From Flavobacterium psychrophilum (GTDB taxonomy: Bacteria; Bacteroidota; Bacteroidia; Flavobacteriales; Flavobacteriaceae): DNA of 42,176 nt. Position numbers and translations under genes: made by a program. Shown one piece after another: positions 9,423 to 17,870 of this stretch. Below the pieces are notes generated by a model. It had not been told where the DNA came from, did not search any database, and saw nothing but the letters and a program-made list of their open reading frames with translations. Location: the NCBI GenBank assembly GCA_945878515.1, contig CAMCTL010000005.1:1-42176 (forward strand), written 5' to 3'. Positions within the stretch are counted from its first letter, which is position 1. Each line of letters starts with the position of its first letter.

Positions 9423-9470
9423 TATCTTTGGGCGTCAGAAAAAAAATATTTTTTTTGACGCTTTTTTTTT
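9423..9470 (+). terminator. Terminator after tig, with an overlapping promoter-like TATCTTTG
   Basis: GCGTCA (9432-9437) pairs with TGACGC (9456-9461) around an A8/T8 inner stem, followed by nine T. TATCTTTG at 9423-9430 matches the -7 consensus directly in front of the hairpin; the nearest upstream TTG (9395-9397) is 25 bases away, rather long. It may be the clpP promoter. Confidence 0.75.
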
Positions 9471-9547
9471 GAATAGTTTTCGGTTTCTGATTGAACAATT
9501 TTAAACCTTAAACTTTTAAACTATTAAACTTTAAACAATTTTAAATT

Positions 9548-10222
9548 ATGAACTACGGGAAGGAATTTAAAAAATTTGCTACAAAACATCAAGGTGTGAG
9601 CGCAATGTACTACGATAAAATCGTAGCGGCAATGAATCCAACAAATATGACTCCCTATATCATTGAAGAACGTCAGTTGAATGTTTCTCAATTGGATGTT
9701 TTTTCAAGATTAATGATGGATCGAATTATTTTCTTGGGAACAGGAATTGATGATCAAATTGCAAACATCGTTCAAGCACAATTGCTTTTTTTGGAAAGTG
9801 CCGATGCTTCAAAAGACATTCAAATTTACCTAAATTCTCCAGGAGGTAGCGTTTATGCAGGATTGGGAATTTATGACACAATGCAATATATCAAACCAGA
9901 CGTAGCTACAATTTGCACGGGAATGGCTGCCTCTATGGGCGCTGTTTTGTTGTGTGCTGGGGCAGCTGGAAAACGTTCGGCATTGCCACATTCAAGAGTA
10001 ATGATTCACCAACCATCAGGAGGAGCACAAGGTGTTGCAACAGATATGGAAATCAACTTGCGTGAAATGTTGAAACTAAAAGACGAATTATACCAAATCA
10101 TTTCGCAACATTCTGGACAAACTTTCGATAAAGTACATAAAGACAGCGAACGCGATTATTGGATGATTGCCGATGAGGCTAAAGAATATGGAATGATTGA
10201 TGAAGTGTTAAGAAGAAATTAA
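9548..10222 (+). CDS. clpP: ATP-dependent Clp protease proteolytic subunit
   Basis: 224 aa. The catalytic serine is Ser129 in GMAASMGA and the histidine is His154 in MIHQPSGG; LNSPGGSVYAG (95-105) lines the active site. The N-terminus is about 20 residues longer than in E. coli ClpP. The 14-subunit barrel works with ClpX, encoded next, to degrade unfolded or tagged proteins in the cytoplasm. Confidence 0.97.
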   Translation: MNYGKEFKKFATKHQGVSAMYYDKIVAAMNPTNMTPYIIEERQLNVSQLDVFSRLMMDRIIFLGTGIDDQIANIVQAQLLFLESADASKDIQIYLNSPGGSVYAGLGIYDTMQYIKPDVATICTGMAASMGAVLLCAGAAGKRSALPHSRVMIHQPSGGAQGVATDMEINLREMLKLKDELYQIISQHSGQTFDKVHKDSERDYWMIADEAKEYGMIDEVLRRN

Positions 10223-10225
10223 ATC

Positions 10226-10298
10226 GGATAACAGATAACAGATTTCAGGTCGCAGTTTTGCCATCTGAAATCTGAAATCTAAAATCTGAAATCTAAAA
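10226..10298. repeat. Short tandem repeats between clpP and clpX
   Basis: The gap holds GATAACAGATAACAGAT and then four close copies of the decamer-like unit ATCTGAA/ATCTAAA (10262-10296). Such AATCTGAA tracts are common in Flavobacterium spacers and have no known function. Confidence 0.7.
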
Positions 10299-10300
10299 AG

Positions 10301-11533
10301 ATGGCAAAACCAAGATTAGAATGTTCTTTCTGTGGAAGAAAAAAACCTGAAACCAATTTATTGATTGCTGGAATCGACGCGCATATCTGTGATAAATGTA
10401 TCGAGCAAGCCCACGGAATAGTTATAGAAGAAATAAAATCAAGCACTAAAAGTAATTTGCCGACCGATTTGGTTTTGAGAAAACCAAAAGAGATTAGGAC
10501 TTTTTTGGATCAGTATGTAATTGGTCAGGATCAAACCAAAAAAGTAATGGCAGTTGCAGTATACAATCACTACAAACGTTTGATGCAACAAGAATTGCAC
10601 GATGATGTAGAGATTGAAAAAAGCAACATTATAATGGTGGGGCAAACTGGAACTGGAAAAACATTAGTTGCTAAAACCATAGCCAAAATGCTAGATGTTC
10701 CTTTAGCAATCGTTGATGCAACCGTTTTAACCGAAGCAGGTTATGTGGGCGAAGATGTTGAAAGTATTTTAACAAGACTTTTGCAAGCAGCTGATTATGA
10801 TGTAACCAAAGCCGAACGAGGTATTGTTTTTATTGACGAAATTGATAAAATTGCCCGTAAAAGCGATAATCCTTCCATCACTAGAGATGTTTCTGGAGAA
10901 GGAGTCCAACAGGCATTGTTGAAATTGTTGGAAGGAACGGTGGTTAATGTTCCGCCAAAAGGAGGAAGAAAACATCCAGACCAAAAATTTGTTGAAGTCA
11001 ATACCCAAAACATTTTGTTTATTGCTGGCGGTGCTTTCGACGGAGTGGAACGCATAATTTCCAAAAGATTGAATCGTCAGGCAGTCGGTTATAGTACTTC
11101 TAGAAATGTCGATAATATTGATAAGGACAATTTGTTGCAATACATTATTCCGAAAGACATCAAAGATTTTGGATTGATTCCAGAAATTATTGGTCGGTTA
11201 CCAGTCTTAACTCACATGGATCCTTTAGATAGAGCAACCTTGCGAGCGATTTTGACAGAACCTAAAAATGCCTTAATCAAACAATATCAAAAATTGTTTT
11301 TAATGGATGAGGTCGAGTTTAGCATTACGGATGAAGCATTGGACTTTATTGTTGAAAAAGCTTTAGAATACAAACTCGGAGCTCGTGGATTGCGTTCTTT
11401 GTGCGAAGCAATCCTAACCGATGCCATGTATGAATTGCCGAGTTCGGATGATAAAATATTAGAAATCGACGTAGATTATGCCAAAGAAACCTTGAACAGG
11501 AATTTATTGAAACGATTGGAAATCGCCTCCTAA
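10301..11533 (+). CDS. clpX: ATP-dependent Clp protease ATP-binding subunit ClpX
   Basis: 410 aa. The N-terminal zinc-binding domain uses Cys8, Cys11, Cys30 and Cys33. The AAA+ domain follows, with Walker A GQTGTGKT (114-121), Walker [10 protein letters not shown], and sensor regions near LARKSDN and ARGLRSL. It unfolds substrates and feeds them to ClpP. The loop that docks to ClpP, IGF in E. coli, appears to read VGY (in RQAVGYSTS). It lies directly after clpP and the two are probably one unit. Confidence 0.97.
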   Translation: MAKPRLECSFCGRKKPETNLLIAGIDAHICDKCIEQAHGIVIEEIKSSTKSNLPTDLVLRKPKEIRTFLDQYVIGQDQTKKVMAVAVYNHYKRLMQQELHDDVEIEKSNIIMVGQTGTGKTLVAKTIAKMLDVPLAIVDATVLTEAGYVGEDVESILTRLLQAADYDVTKAERGIVFIDEIDKIARKSDNPSITRDVSGEGVQQALLKLLEGTVVNVPPKGGRKHPDQKFVEVNTQNILFIAGGAFDGVERIISKRLNRQAVGYSTSRNVDNIDKDNLLQYIIPKDIKDFGLIPEIIGRLPVLTHMDPLDRATLRAILTEPKNALIKQYQKLFLMDEVEFSITDEALDFIVEKALEYKLGARGLRSLCEAILTDAMYELPSSDDKILEIDVDYAKETLNRNLLKRLEIAS

Positions 11534-11543
11534 CTCATTTAAG

Positions 11544-11580
11544 AGATTTGACAGCTTTTTGAAGGTTGTCAAATCTTTTC
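11544..11580 (+). terminator. Terminator after clpX
   Basis: AGATTTGACA (11544-11553) pairs perfectly with TGTCAAATCT (11567-11576), followed by TTT, 10 bases after the clpX stop. Confidence 0.85.
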
Positions 11581-11845
11581 CCCTATGCACAATAGAAATC
11601 AATATAAATGAAATAATACTTATTGTGAACTTGAACCAGAAGTTATATCAATTGTAATTTTAAAAAGGTCTAATCCATTTTAAAATTTTACAATGATTCT
11701 TGTCGATAGATATATTGATTACAATTTATTGGGCTCTAATACAATCGATATTATAAAGCTCTTGATATTCAAAAGATATTAGTTTTTTCACGACCGAAAC
11801 TTTTCTCCATCATTTTCTTGCTTTTGATAAAAAGGTTCGTATTAA
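11581..11845. other. Gene-free, decayed-looking sequence
   Basis: No reading frame with recognisable similarity is seen. It leads into the ahcY remnant and may be more decayed sequence of the same event. Confidence 0.4.
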
Positions 11846-12176
<331 letters not shown>

Positions 12177-12189
12177 AGATATTAATCCA

Positions 12190-12220
12190 ATTTGTCATTC
12201 CGACAAAGGAGGAATCTCAT
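12190..12220. repeat. Interspersed repeat fragment
   Basis: TTTGTCATTCCGACAAAGGA followed by GGAATCTCAT is a sequence type commonly dispersed between genes of Bacteroidota. It is a single copy here, so repeat status relies on general knowledge. Confidence 0.4.
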
Positions 12221-12233
12221 CTTATAATTTTCA

Positions 12234-12284
12234 AACCCTTGCAGGAAACTGAACTAAGATCAGTTTGAATGCAAGGGTTTTTTG
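12234..12284. terminator. Long hairpin terminator
   Basis: AACCCTTGCA...AAACTGA...TCAGTTT...TGCAAGGGTT is a two-segment stem followed by TTTTTT. It lies between the ahcY remnant and the CIA30 gene, and may be the original ahcY terminator. Confidence 0.75.
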
Positions 12285-12403
12285 ATTTAAAAATATTGAT
12301 AGGTTTATAATTTGAAACAATTGTTATTTTCGTTATTACAATATGTTAAATATACTGTTTGTCGGATAATTAAGCTTTACCTTTATTTTTTCAATTCAAA
12401 ACT

Positions 12404-12925
12404 ATGTTTTTAATTCTTTTATTTTCCATCGTTATGAACGCTATTGTAATTTTTGATTTTAATGTAAACAGCAATATTGAGAATTGGACCGTTGTTGACG
12501 ATGGTGTAATGGGTGGGAATTCATCAAGTAAATTTTTTCTTGATAATACTGGAAATGGCGTATTTAAAGGAACTGTTTCTTTAGAAAACAACGGAGGATT
12601 TTGTTCTGTACGATATTATCCAAAACCTGTGTCGTTAAAGGACAACAAGATTTTTAGTATCCGATTGAAAGGAGATGGCAAAAAATACCAGTTTCGAGTA
12701 AAATCAAAACGAAATGATTACTATTCCTATATTTATGAATTTCAAACAAGTACGGATTGGCAAACGATAGAAATCCCAATTGCAGATTTACATGCTTCGT
12801 TTAGAGGTAGAAAAATTGACATAGCAAATTATGATGGTAATAATTTGGAAGAAATTGCCTTTTTAGTTGGAAATAAAAAGAATGAAACATTTGAATTAAT
12901 AATTGACAAAATTGAAGTGAAGTAA
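12404..12925 (+). CDS. CIA30 family protein
   Basis: 173 aa. It has the features of the complex I intermediate-associated protein 30 fold, a galactose-binding-like beta sandwich: WTVVDDGVMGGNSSS (about 27-41), FKGTVSLENNGGFCSVR, FSIRLKGDGKKYQFRVK, and WQTIEIPIADLHASFRGRKI, ending LIIDKIEVK. Bacterial members have no demonstrated function, and a role in complex I should not be assumed. The first 14 residues are hydrophobic and could be a short, poor signal sequence, or the true start may be Met11. A broken paralogue lies at 6796-7269. Confidence 0.85.
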   Translation: MFLILLFSIVMNAIVIFDFNVNSNIENWTVVDDGVMGGNSSSKFFLDNTGNGVFKGTVSLENNGGFCSVRYYPKPVSLKDNKIFSIRLKGDGKKYQFRVKSKRNDYYSYIYEFQTSTDWQTIEIPIADLHASFRGRKIDIANYDGNNLEEIAFLVGNKKNETFELIIDKIEVK

Positions 12926-12999
12926 TCGTTCCAATGAATGGTCTTTTGCAAATAGTCGAAGCAATTGCAGTTAACATATAAATATTAACATACACAAAT

Positions 13000-13911
13000 A
13001 TGAAAGCAAAAAGCATTTTAGAAACCATTGGAAATACACCTGTGGTTCAAATCAACAAGCTGTTTGGAAACAGCAAAGAAGTTTGGATTAAATTAGAAAG
13101 ATCAAATCCAGGAAACAGCATCAAAGACAGGATTGCTCTTGCAATGATAGAAGATGCAGAAAACAAAGGATTACTAAATTCAGAAAGCATCATTATTGAA
13201 CCAACTTCTGGAAACACAGGAATCGGCTTGGCGATGGTTGCTGCGGTTAAAGGGTACAAAGTGATTTTGGTTATGCCAGAATCAATGAGTGTGGAGCGCA
13301 GAAAATTAATGGAAATTTACGGTGCCGAATTCGTTCTCACGCCTCGAGAAAAAGGAATGAAAGGCGCAATAGAAAAAGCAGCCGAATTGGTCTTGGAAAC
13401 TCCTAATGCTTGGTCACCAAAACAGTTTGAAAATCCAGCCAATATAGAAGTTCATGAAAGAACCACAGGCCAAGAAATTCTTGCTGATTTCCCAAACGGT
13501 TTAGATTATGTCATTACGGGCGTTGGAACAGGCGGACACATTACAGGCGTGGCAAAAGTCTTGAAAACGAAATTCCCTAATATTAAAATTATTGCTGTAG
13601 AGCCTGAATTATCACCCGTGCTTAGTGGAGGTGCACCAGGGTCGCATCCTTTGCAAGGAATAGGAGCGGGGTTCGTTCCAATTAATTACCACGGAGATCT
13701 AATTGACGAAGTAATTCAAGTTAGCAAAGATGATGCTTTTTATTACGCTAGAAAAATAGCTAAAGAAGAAGGAATTCTAGTCGGGATTTCAACCGGAGCA
13801 TCATTGGCTGCAGTTGCAAATAAACTGGGAACTATTCCTGATGGAGCGGTTGTGCTAACTTTTAATTACGATACAGGCGAAAGATATTTATCGATTGAAG
13901 GATTGTTCTAA
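13000..13911 (+). CDS. cysK: Cysteine synthase A (O-acetylserine sulfhydrylase)
   Basis: 303 aa. A PLP-dependent fold-type II enzyme that converts O-acetylserine and sulfide to cysteine in the cytoplasm. PLP is bound by Lys42 in [20 protein letters not shown] (about 68-78) is the substrate/phosphate loop, and [10 protein letters not shown] (about 174-183) grips the PLP phosphate. It could be labelled CysM, since the two are hard to separate by eye, but the motifs and length fit CysK well. It appears to be a single-gene unit followed by a hairpin terminator. Confidence 0.93.
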   Translation: MKAKSILETIGNTPVVQINKLFGNSKEVWIKLERSNPGNSIKDRIALAMIEDAENKGLLNSESIIIEPTSGNTGIGLAMVAAVKGYKVILVMPESMSVERRKLMEIYGAEFVLTPREKGMKGAIEKAAELVLETPNAWSPKQFENPANIEVHERTTGQEILADFPNGLDYVITGVGTGGHITGVAKVLKTKFPNIKIIAVEPELSPVLSGGAPGSHPLQGIGAGFVPINYHGDLIDEVIQVSKDDAFYYARKIAKEEGILVGISTGASLAAVANKLGTIPDGAVVLTFNYDTGERYLSIEGLF

Positions 13912-13932
13912 CCGTAAAATTTGTGGATTATT

Positions 13933-13968
13933 AAAAGCTTCCAGCCTTTTGAAGGGTAGAAGCTTTTT
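13933..13968 (+). terminator. Terminator after cysK
   Basis: AAAAGCTTC (13933-13941) pairs with GAAGCTTTT (13959-13967), with an inner CTT/AAG stem, and runs into T. Confidence 0.8.
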
Positions 13969-14005
13969 AAATAGAAAAAAATCCACTCATTTTCACGACT
14001 CGGCT

Positions 14006-14034
14006 CCCTCTCCTTCGGAGAGGGCTGTGGTGAG
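14006..14034. repeat. Interspersed palindromic repeat, second copy
   Basis: CCCTCTCCTTCGGAGAGGG is a perfect palindrome with a 4-base loop, followed by a GGTGAGG tail. The same kind of unit is near 6624-6656. Both are in intergenic DNA. Confidence 0.7.
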
Positions 14035-14041
14035 GAAAAAC

Positions 14042-14075
14042 AAAAAACCCGTTTCTTTCGAAACGGGTTTTTTTA
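14042..14075. terminator. Bidirectional terminator (serves rpmA)
   Basis: AAAAAACCCGTTTC-TTTC-GAAACGGGTTTTTT is symmetrical, with A and T tracts on both sides. It ends the minus-strand rplU-rpmA operon and blocks read-through from cysK. Confidence 0.9.
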
Positions 14076-14093
14076 ATGAATTGAAAAAATCAA

Positions 14094-14360
14094 TTATGCT
14101 TCAACTTCGAATGGAAGTATAGATACATAAGATTTGTTATCTCTTTTCTTTTGGAAGAAAACAACTCCATCTACTCTTGCGTGCAGGGTGTGATCTTTAC
14201 TAATGTAAACATTTTCACCTGGATTATGTTTTGAACCTCTTTGTCTTACGATGATGTTCCCTGCAATAGCGGCTTGTCCACCAAAAATCTTAACACCTAA
14301 ACGTTTCGATTCTGATTCTCTACCATTCTTGGAACTACCGACACCTTTCTTGTGAGCCAT
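14094..14360 (-). CDS. rpmA: 50S ribosomal protein L27
   Basis: 88 aa. [20 protein letters not shown] and GNIIVRQRG are signatures of L27, which reaches the peptidyl-transferase centre of the 50S subunit. It starts directly with MAHKKG, with no leader to be cleaved. It follows rplU by 23 bases in the usual rplU-rpmA operon. Confidence 0.98.
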   Translation of the reverse strand: MAHKKGVGSSKNGRESESKRLGVKIFGGQAAIAGNIIVRQRGSKHNPGENVYISKDHTLHARVDGVVFFQKKRDNKSYVSILPFEVEA

Positions 14361-14383
14361 GACGTATTAGTTTTATTTTGTTA

Positions 14384-14809
14384 TTATTCTTGTGTTTCTT
14401 CGATTGAAGCTTTTTTAGCTTTTTTTTCTTTTGGAACAGCTACTTCGTCAGCAACTACTTCAACAGTTTCTTTTTTTGCAGCGGCTTTTTTAGGTGCCGA
14501 TACTGAAATACCTTCAATTACAATTTGGGTAAGATATTGACGGTGACCGTTTCTCTTTTTGTAACCTTTTCTTCTTTTCTTTTTGAAAACGATTACTTTG
14601 TCTCCTTTTAAGTGTTGTAACACTTTGGCTTCTACTGAAGCACCTTCTATAGCTGGGGCGCCTATTGTGATTGTACCGTTATCGTCTAACAAATAAACTT
14701 TATCGAAAGAAACTTTAGTTCCTTCTTCATTTGCCAAACGGTGAACGTAAACCTTTAGGTCTTTGCTAACTTTAAATTGTTGCCCTGCTATCTCTACGAT
14801 TGCATACAT
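14384..14809 (-). CDS. rplU: 50S ribosomal protein L21
   Basis: 141 aa. MYAIVEIAGQQFKV and the basic KKRRKGYKKRNGHRQ motif (77-91) identify L21, which binds 23S rRNA. The last 35-40 residues form an Ala/Lys/Glu-rich extension beyond the roughly 103-aa core, as in other Bacteroidota. First gene of the rplU-rpmA operon, read from a clear promoter. Confidence 0.98.
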   Translation of the reverse strand: MYAIVEIAGQQFKVSKDLKVYVHRLANEEGTKVSFDKVYLLDDNGTITIGAPAIEGASVEAKVLQHLKGDKVIVFKKKRRKGYKKRNGHRQYLTQIVIEGISVSAPKKAAAKKETVEVVADEVAVPKEKKAKKASIEETQE

Positions 14810-14839
14810 AACAAATTGTTTTATAAATTTTTAAGGTTG

Positions 14840-14869
14840 CAAATATACAATATAATATTTAATCTGCAA
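14840..14869 (-). promoter_or_regulatory. rplU-rpmA promoter
   Basis: On the minus strand, TTG (14869-14867), 19 bases, then TATATTTG (14847-14840) is an excellent match to the Bacteroidota consensus, 31 bases before the rplU start. Confidence 0.8.
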
Positions 14870-15126
14870 TTTGTTACTCAAAAAAATATTATTTTCTTTA
14901 AACGCTTATTTTTAAAGGGCTTACAGTATTTTCTGTTGTTTTTGAATTCAATGCTTAAATCTAATGTTAGTACGAAAAAGCGATACGTAAGTTAAAAAGG
15001 TGTGCTTGATTTGAAAATATCTCTGAACTTTTATCCATAGCAAACAAATTGCAATTATCAAAAATGGTAAGCTCCAAAATATGCATTTTACCTTTTGTCT
15101 AAACATAGAATTTTACTATCTAAAAT
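14870..15126. other. Intergenic, nothing else identified
   Basis: Together with the rplU promoter this makes a 317-base spacer between the rplU start and the EamA gene end. No coding sequence, RNA gene or clear terminator is seen. Confidence 0.5.
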
Positions 15127-15993
15127 CTATTTCTTTGCAGATAGATAAACCCCTACCAAGATAATGAAAGCCCCTAAAAATTGAACCGGAGTAAGCATTT
15201 CGTTGTCTAATAATCCCCATGAAAAAGCCACAATCGGTATTAAATAAGTAACCGAAGTAGCAAATACAGGCGATGATATTTGAATGATTTTAAAGAAAAT
15301 GATATTGGCAATTCCTGTTCCAACGACGCCCAAAACGATAATGTATAAAACTGAATGTTGTACTTGATCAAAGGAGATTACCGCAAAAAAATCAGAGAAC
15401 AACAAAACAGTCAAAGACGGAAATAATAACACCAAAAAGTTTCCGGTAGTAATGCTCAACGGACTCAAATCGGATAAATATTTCTTTATTAAATTGACAT
15501 TGGTCGCATAACAAATAGAAGCGATGAATATTAAAATTGCAAAATAATAATTTTGCTCTGGATGATGAATAGCGCCATTTATGATTAACAAAAACGTTCC
15601 TATTAGTCCAATGATTACACCAAAAATCTGAGATTTTTTAAAACTTAATCCAAAAGCCAAACCGCCCAAAATCATCGTATTTAAAGGTGTGAGCGAATTT
15701 AGAATGGCACTCACAGAACTATCTATTTGAGTCTGTGCTATAGAAAAGAGAAATGCAGGAATGAAAGTGCCTAAAGTTGCTGTCATAGCAATATACTTCC
15801 ATTGCTGTAATTGAATTTTTGACAAACTTTTGAATCCAATTAGCAATAAAAATAAGGCTGCAAAAATAATCCGCAAAGAGCCCACTTGCATAGGCGTTAG
15901 TCCAACTAAACCTCTCTTAATCAGAATGAAGGAACTTCCCCAAACTAATGCTAAAATTATCAGGTAAACCCATTTCAATTGTTTTGTAATCAT
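15127..15993 (-). CDS. EamA-family (DMT superfamily) transporter
   Basis: 288 aa with about ten membrane helices in two EamA repeats. The N-terminal repeat begins LIILALVWGSSFILIKRGL, the usual start of such proteins; the second begins near residue 145. These inner-membrane carriers mostly export small metabolites or amino acids. The substrate cannot be told from sequence. It has no operon partner. Confidence 0.9.
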   Translation of the reverse strand: MITKQLKWVYLIILALVWGSSFILIKRGLVGLTPMQVGSLRIIFAALFLLLIGFKSLSKIQLQQWKYIAMTATLGTFIPAFLFSIAQTQIDSSVSAILNSLTPLNTMILGGLAFGLSFKKSQIFGVIIGLIGTFLLIINGAIHHPEQNYYFAILIFIASICYATNVNLIKKYLSDLSPLSITTGNFLVLLFPSLTVLLFSDFFAVISFDQVQHSVLYIIVLGVVGTGIANIIFFKIIQISSPVFATSVTYLIPIVAFSWGLLDNEMLTPVQFLGAFIILVGVYLSAKK

Positions 15994-16100
15994 GATTTAT
16001 AATTTGGCTCAAAATTGTAAATATTTTATGGATTACGGGTTCTTTTTTTATTAAATTTGTTTTTTAAATGTAATTTATTAATCTGCAAATCCTAATTTCA

Positions 16101-16478
16101 ATGAGTTTATCAAAATCAATATTAGTATTAACGTTTTCAATCCTACTGTTTGTGGGTTGTAAAGAAAAATCAACAGAAACCGTTTCGGAGTCTGAATCAA
16201 AAACAGAAGCGCCAAAAGCTATAAGAGAAATTGCCGCTGCCGATTTACAAAGTGCTAGTTTTACAATCAAAGGGATGACCTGTGCAATTGGTTGCGCGAA
16301 AACCATTGAAGAGGAACTAAACGGATTGGATGGTGTGAAAACAGCGTCTGTGGATTTTGAAAAAGAGTTGGCAAAAGTTTCTTTTGACAAAACAATCTTA
16401 ACGCCAGAAAAGCTTGCCGAAGTAGTCGAAGCAACTGCTGACGGAAAATCTTATAAAGTTTCTAATATTAAGTTATGA
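16101..16478 (+). CDS. Heavy-metal-associated (HMA) domain lipoprotein
   Basis: 125 aa. A lipoprotein signal ends LLFVGC (Cys20). A Ser/Glu/Lys-rich linker (21-45) leads to one HMA domain with FTIKGMTCAIGCAKTIEEEL (about 54-73). The metal motif is C61-A-I-G-C65, three residues between the cysteines instead of the two usual in CopZ/Atx1. It is probably an envelope-attached metal binder (copper, zinc or mercury class). No transporter gene is adjacent. Confidence 0.85.
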   Translation: MSLSKSILVLTFSILLFVGCKEKSTETVSESESKTEAPKAIREIAAADLQSASFTIKGMTCAIGCAKTIEEELNGLDGVKTASVDFEKELAKVSFDKTILTPEKLAEVVEATADGKSYKVSNIKL

Positions 16479-16872
16479 TAAAGGATATGGTTCCTAATTA
16501 TAGAAAATAGCTTTATAGTTTAACTATCTAGCGTTTTTTTAATTCATTTGATAAAACAATTTCGTATCTATAAGATTCCTGGTTTTACATGTATGATTTC
16601 TTGCTTTGTTAAATGATGATTATCGCTGCAGCTAAAACATTCGCAAGTATGTTTTAAATCTTTTTAAAATCTACCGCAGATAAGTGAGTAGATTTTAATT
16701 AATTTTGGGGCTTTCGGTTTGTCAATCAGATATTTAAATGTGTGTATAGTGCATTTAAAACTTAAATATTATCCTATTAATTGAACTAATTATTCAAAGA
16801 TACTTCTTTCTTTTTATACTTTTTTTAATTCTTATTTCGCATAATTTATAAAAAAAATTAAAAACAAAACCA
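16479..16872. other. 394-base intergenic region with two inverted repeats
   Basis: AAAACAT (16634-16640)/ATGTTTT (16649-16655) and AAAATCTAC (16666-16674)/GTAGATTTT (16688-16696) are adjacent hairpins, possibly terminators of the HMA gene. No coding sequence or consensus promoter is recognised. Confidence 0.5.
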
Positions 16873-17577
16873 ATGAAAAGATACACTTTAGCCTTCTTGT
16901 TACTAATTATAGGTAATTATTGTTACTCCCAGACTTTTGGAGGTACCGACCAAACAATTGCACCAATCTATTTCAATTTGAGCACAATAGAAGCCAACAA
17001 AAATTATCGATCCACGTTTTTTAAAGATGTAGAAGGCTCTCCTTATATATATAAAAATTTTGTACTATCTGAAATTGAAGGGATTAAGTCAAAAATGATG
17101 CTGCGATATAATGCTTTTGATGATGTAGTCGAAGCTGAAAAAGCACCTGAGGAAATATATACCATATCTAAAGATCCAGCTTATAGTGTTATTTATATGA
17201 ATTATGGCCGTGAAAAATTGAGATTGGTTGCTTTTCAAGATAAAAATAATGAACCGGATTTGATCTACGCTTTTGAATTAACTAACAATAAAATATTAGG
17301 ACTGCTTCGTCGAGATAAAATTGAATTTAAGGAAGGAAAAGTAGCGAGAACCTCTTTTGAATTGAACAGTAGCCCAAAATTTACTTCAGTAAAAAGTACT
17401 TATCTATTAGAACAAAAGGACAAAAAAATTATAGAATTCCCAAATTCAAAAGCCAAATTGATTGATCTTTATCCATCTAGCGAAACAGAAATAAAAAGTT
17501 ACCTTAAAAAAAATAAAATCAATTTCAATGACGAAAAGGATTTAATAGCAACAACACAATTTCTGAGCTCCTTATAA
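16873..17577 (+). CDS. Secreted protein of unknown function
   Basis: 234 aa. A signal peptide runs to about residue 20 (ending NYCYS-Q). The mature part has alternating beta-rich segments, including KSKMMLRYNAFDDVVE and REKLRLVAFQDKNNEPDLIY, and ends in SETEIKSYLKKNKINF. I do not recognise a named domain; it reads like a family of envelope or periplasmic proteins of Flavobacteria. It is the last chromosomal gene before the integrated element. Confidence 0.75.
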   Translation: MKRYTLAFLLLIIGNYCYSQTFGGTDQTIAPIYFNLSTIEANKNYRSTFFKDVEGSPYIYKNFVLSEIEGIKSKMMLRYNAFDDVVEAEKAPEEIYTISKDPAYSVIYMNYGREKLRLVAFQDKNNEPDLIYAFELTNNKILGLLRRDKIEFKEGKVARTSFELNSSPKFTSVKSTYLLEQKDKKIIEFPNSKAKLIDLYPSSETEIKSYLKKNKINFNDEKDLIATTQFLSSL

Positions 17578-17578
17578 A

Positions 17579-17610
17579 AAAAAGCTTCTCAATTAGAGAA
17601 GCTTTTTTTT
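17579..17610. terminator. Bidirectional terminator, original terminator of tRNA-Leu
   Basis: AAAAGCTTCTC-AATTA-GAGAAGCTTTT with A and T tracts on both sides, ending exactly where the att repeat begins. Before insertion it would have followed the minus-strand tRNA-Leu directly; it is now 10 kb from that gene. Confidence 0.9.
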
Positions 17611-17640
17611 GTGCGGATAATAGGACTCGAACCTACACGC
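17611..17640. repeat. attL: left 30-bp direct repeat (tRNA-Leu 3' end remnant)
   Basis: Identical to 27676-27705. It holds the T-arm and 3' acceptor strand of the tRNA on the minus strand, with no anticodon arm, so it is not a functional tRNA. Confidence 0.95.
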
Positions 17641-17788
17641 TAAAGCACTCAATTTGACACTTTTCAACACCTCCCGAAAACACTACAAAAAACAGCAATA
17701 ACCTCAACAAATTCAATACTTAACAGTTGTTTTAATAATAGCATAACAATAGAATGAAATTGAATAAAATGTAATAAGATAGTGAAAA

Positions 17789-17810
17789 TGTCGGGCAAAT
17801 GTCGGGCAAC
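17789..17810 (+). promoter_or_regulatory. Left arm-type integrase binding sites (proposed)
   Basis: Two tandem 11-mers, TGTCGGGCAAA and TGTCGGGCAAC. The same pair occurs near the right end (27601-27622). Paired repeats inside both att ends are the usual form of arm sites for tyrosine integrases. They lie just in front of the integrase promoter, so binding could also repress int. Confidence 0.6.
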
Positions 17811-17811
17811 T

Positions 17812-17843
17812 TTTGGAAACGTCCTACAAAAGTAATATCTTTG
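17812..17843 (+). promoter_or_regulatory. Integrase promoter
   Basis: TTTG (17812-17815), 20 bases, TATCTTTG (17836-17843). This sits downstream of an ATG at 17799, which supports ATG 17871 as the true integrase start. Confidence 0.7.
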
Positions 17844-17870
17844 TTTTGTTCAACCGTTCAAACACAAAAT

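Noticed and set aside
13895..14122. 75-codon frame after cysK
   Set aside because: It runs through two terminators and an interspersed repeat, and overlaps the end of rpmA.
14777..14995. 72-codon plus-strand frame
   Set aside because: It lies over the rplU promoter and leader on the other strand and has no recognisable protein pattern.
17611..17640. tRNA-like sequence at the left element end
   Set aside because: Only the 30-bp 3' part is present, with no anticodon or D arm; it is the att duplicate.
17799..17870. Longer N-terminus for the integrase from ATG 17799
   Set aside because: That start lies in the arm-type repeats and upstream of a good promoter; the extra residues do not look like integrase sequence.
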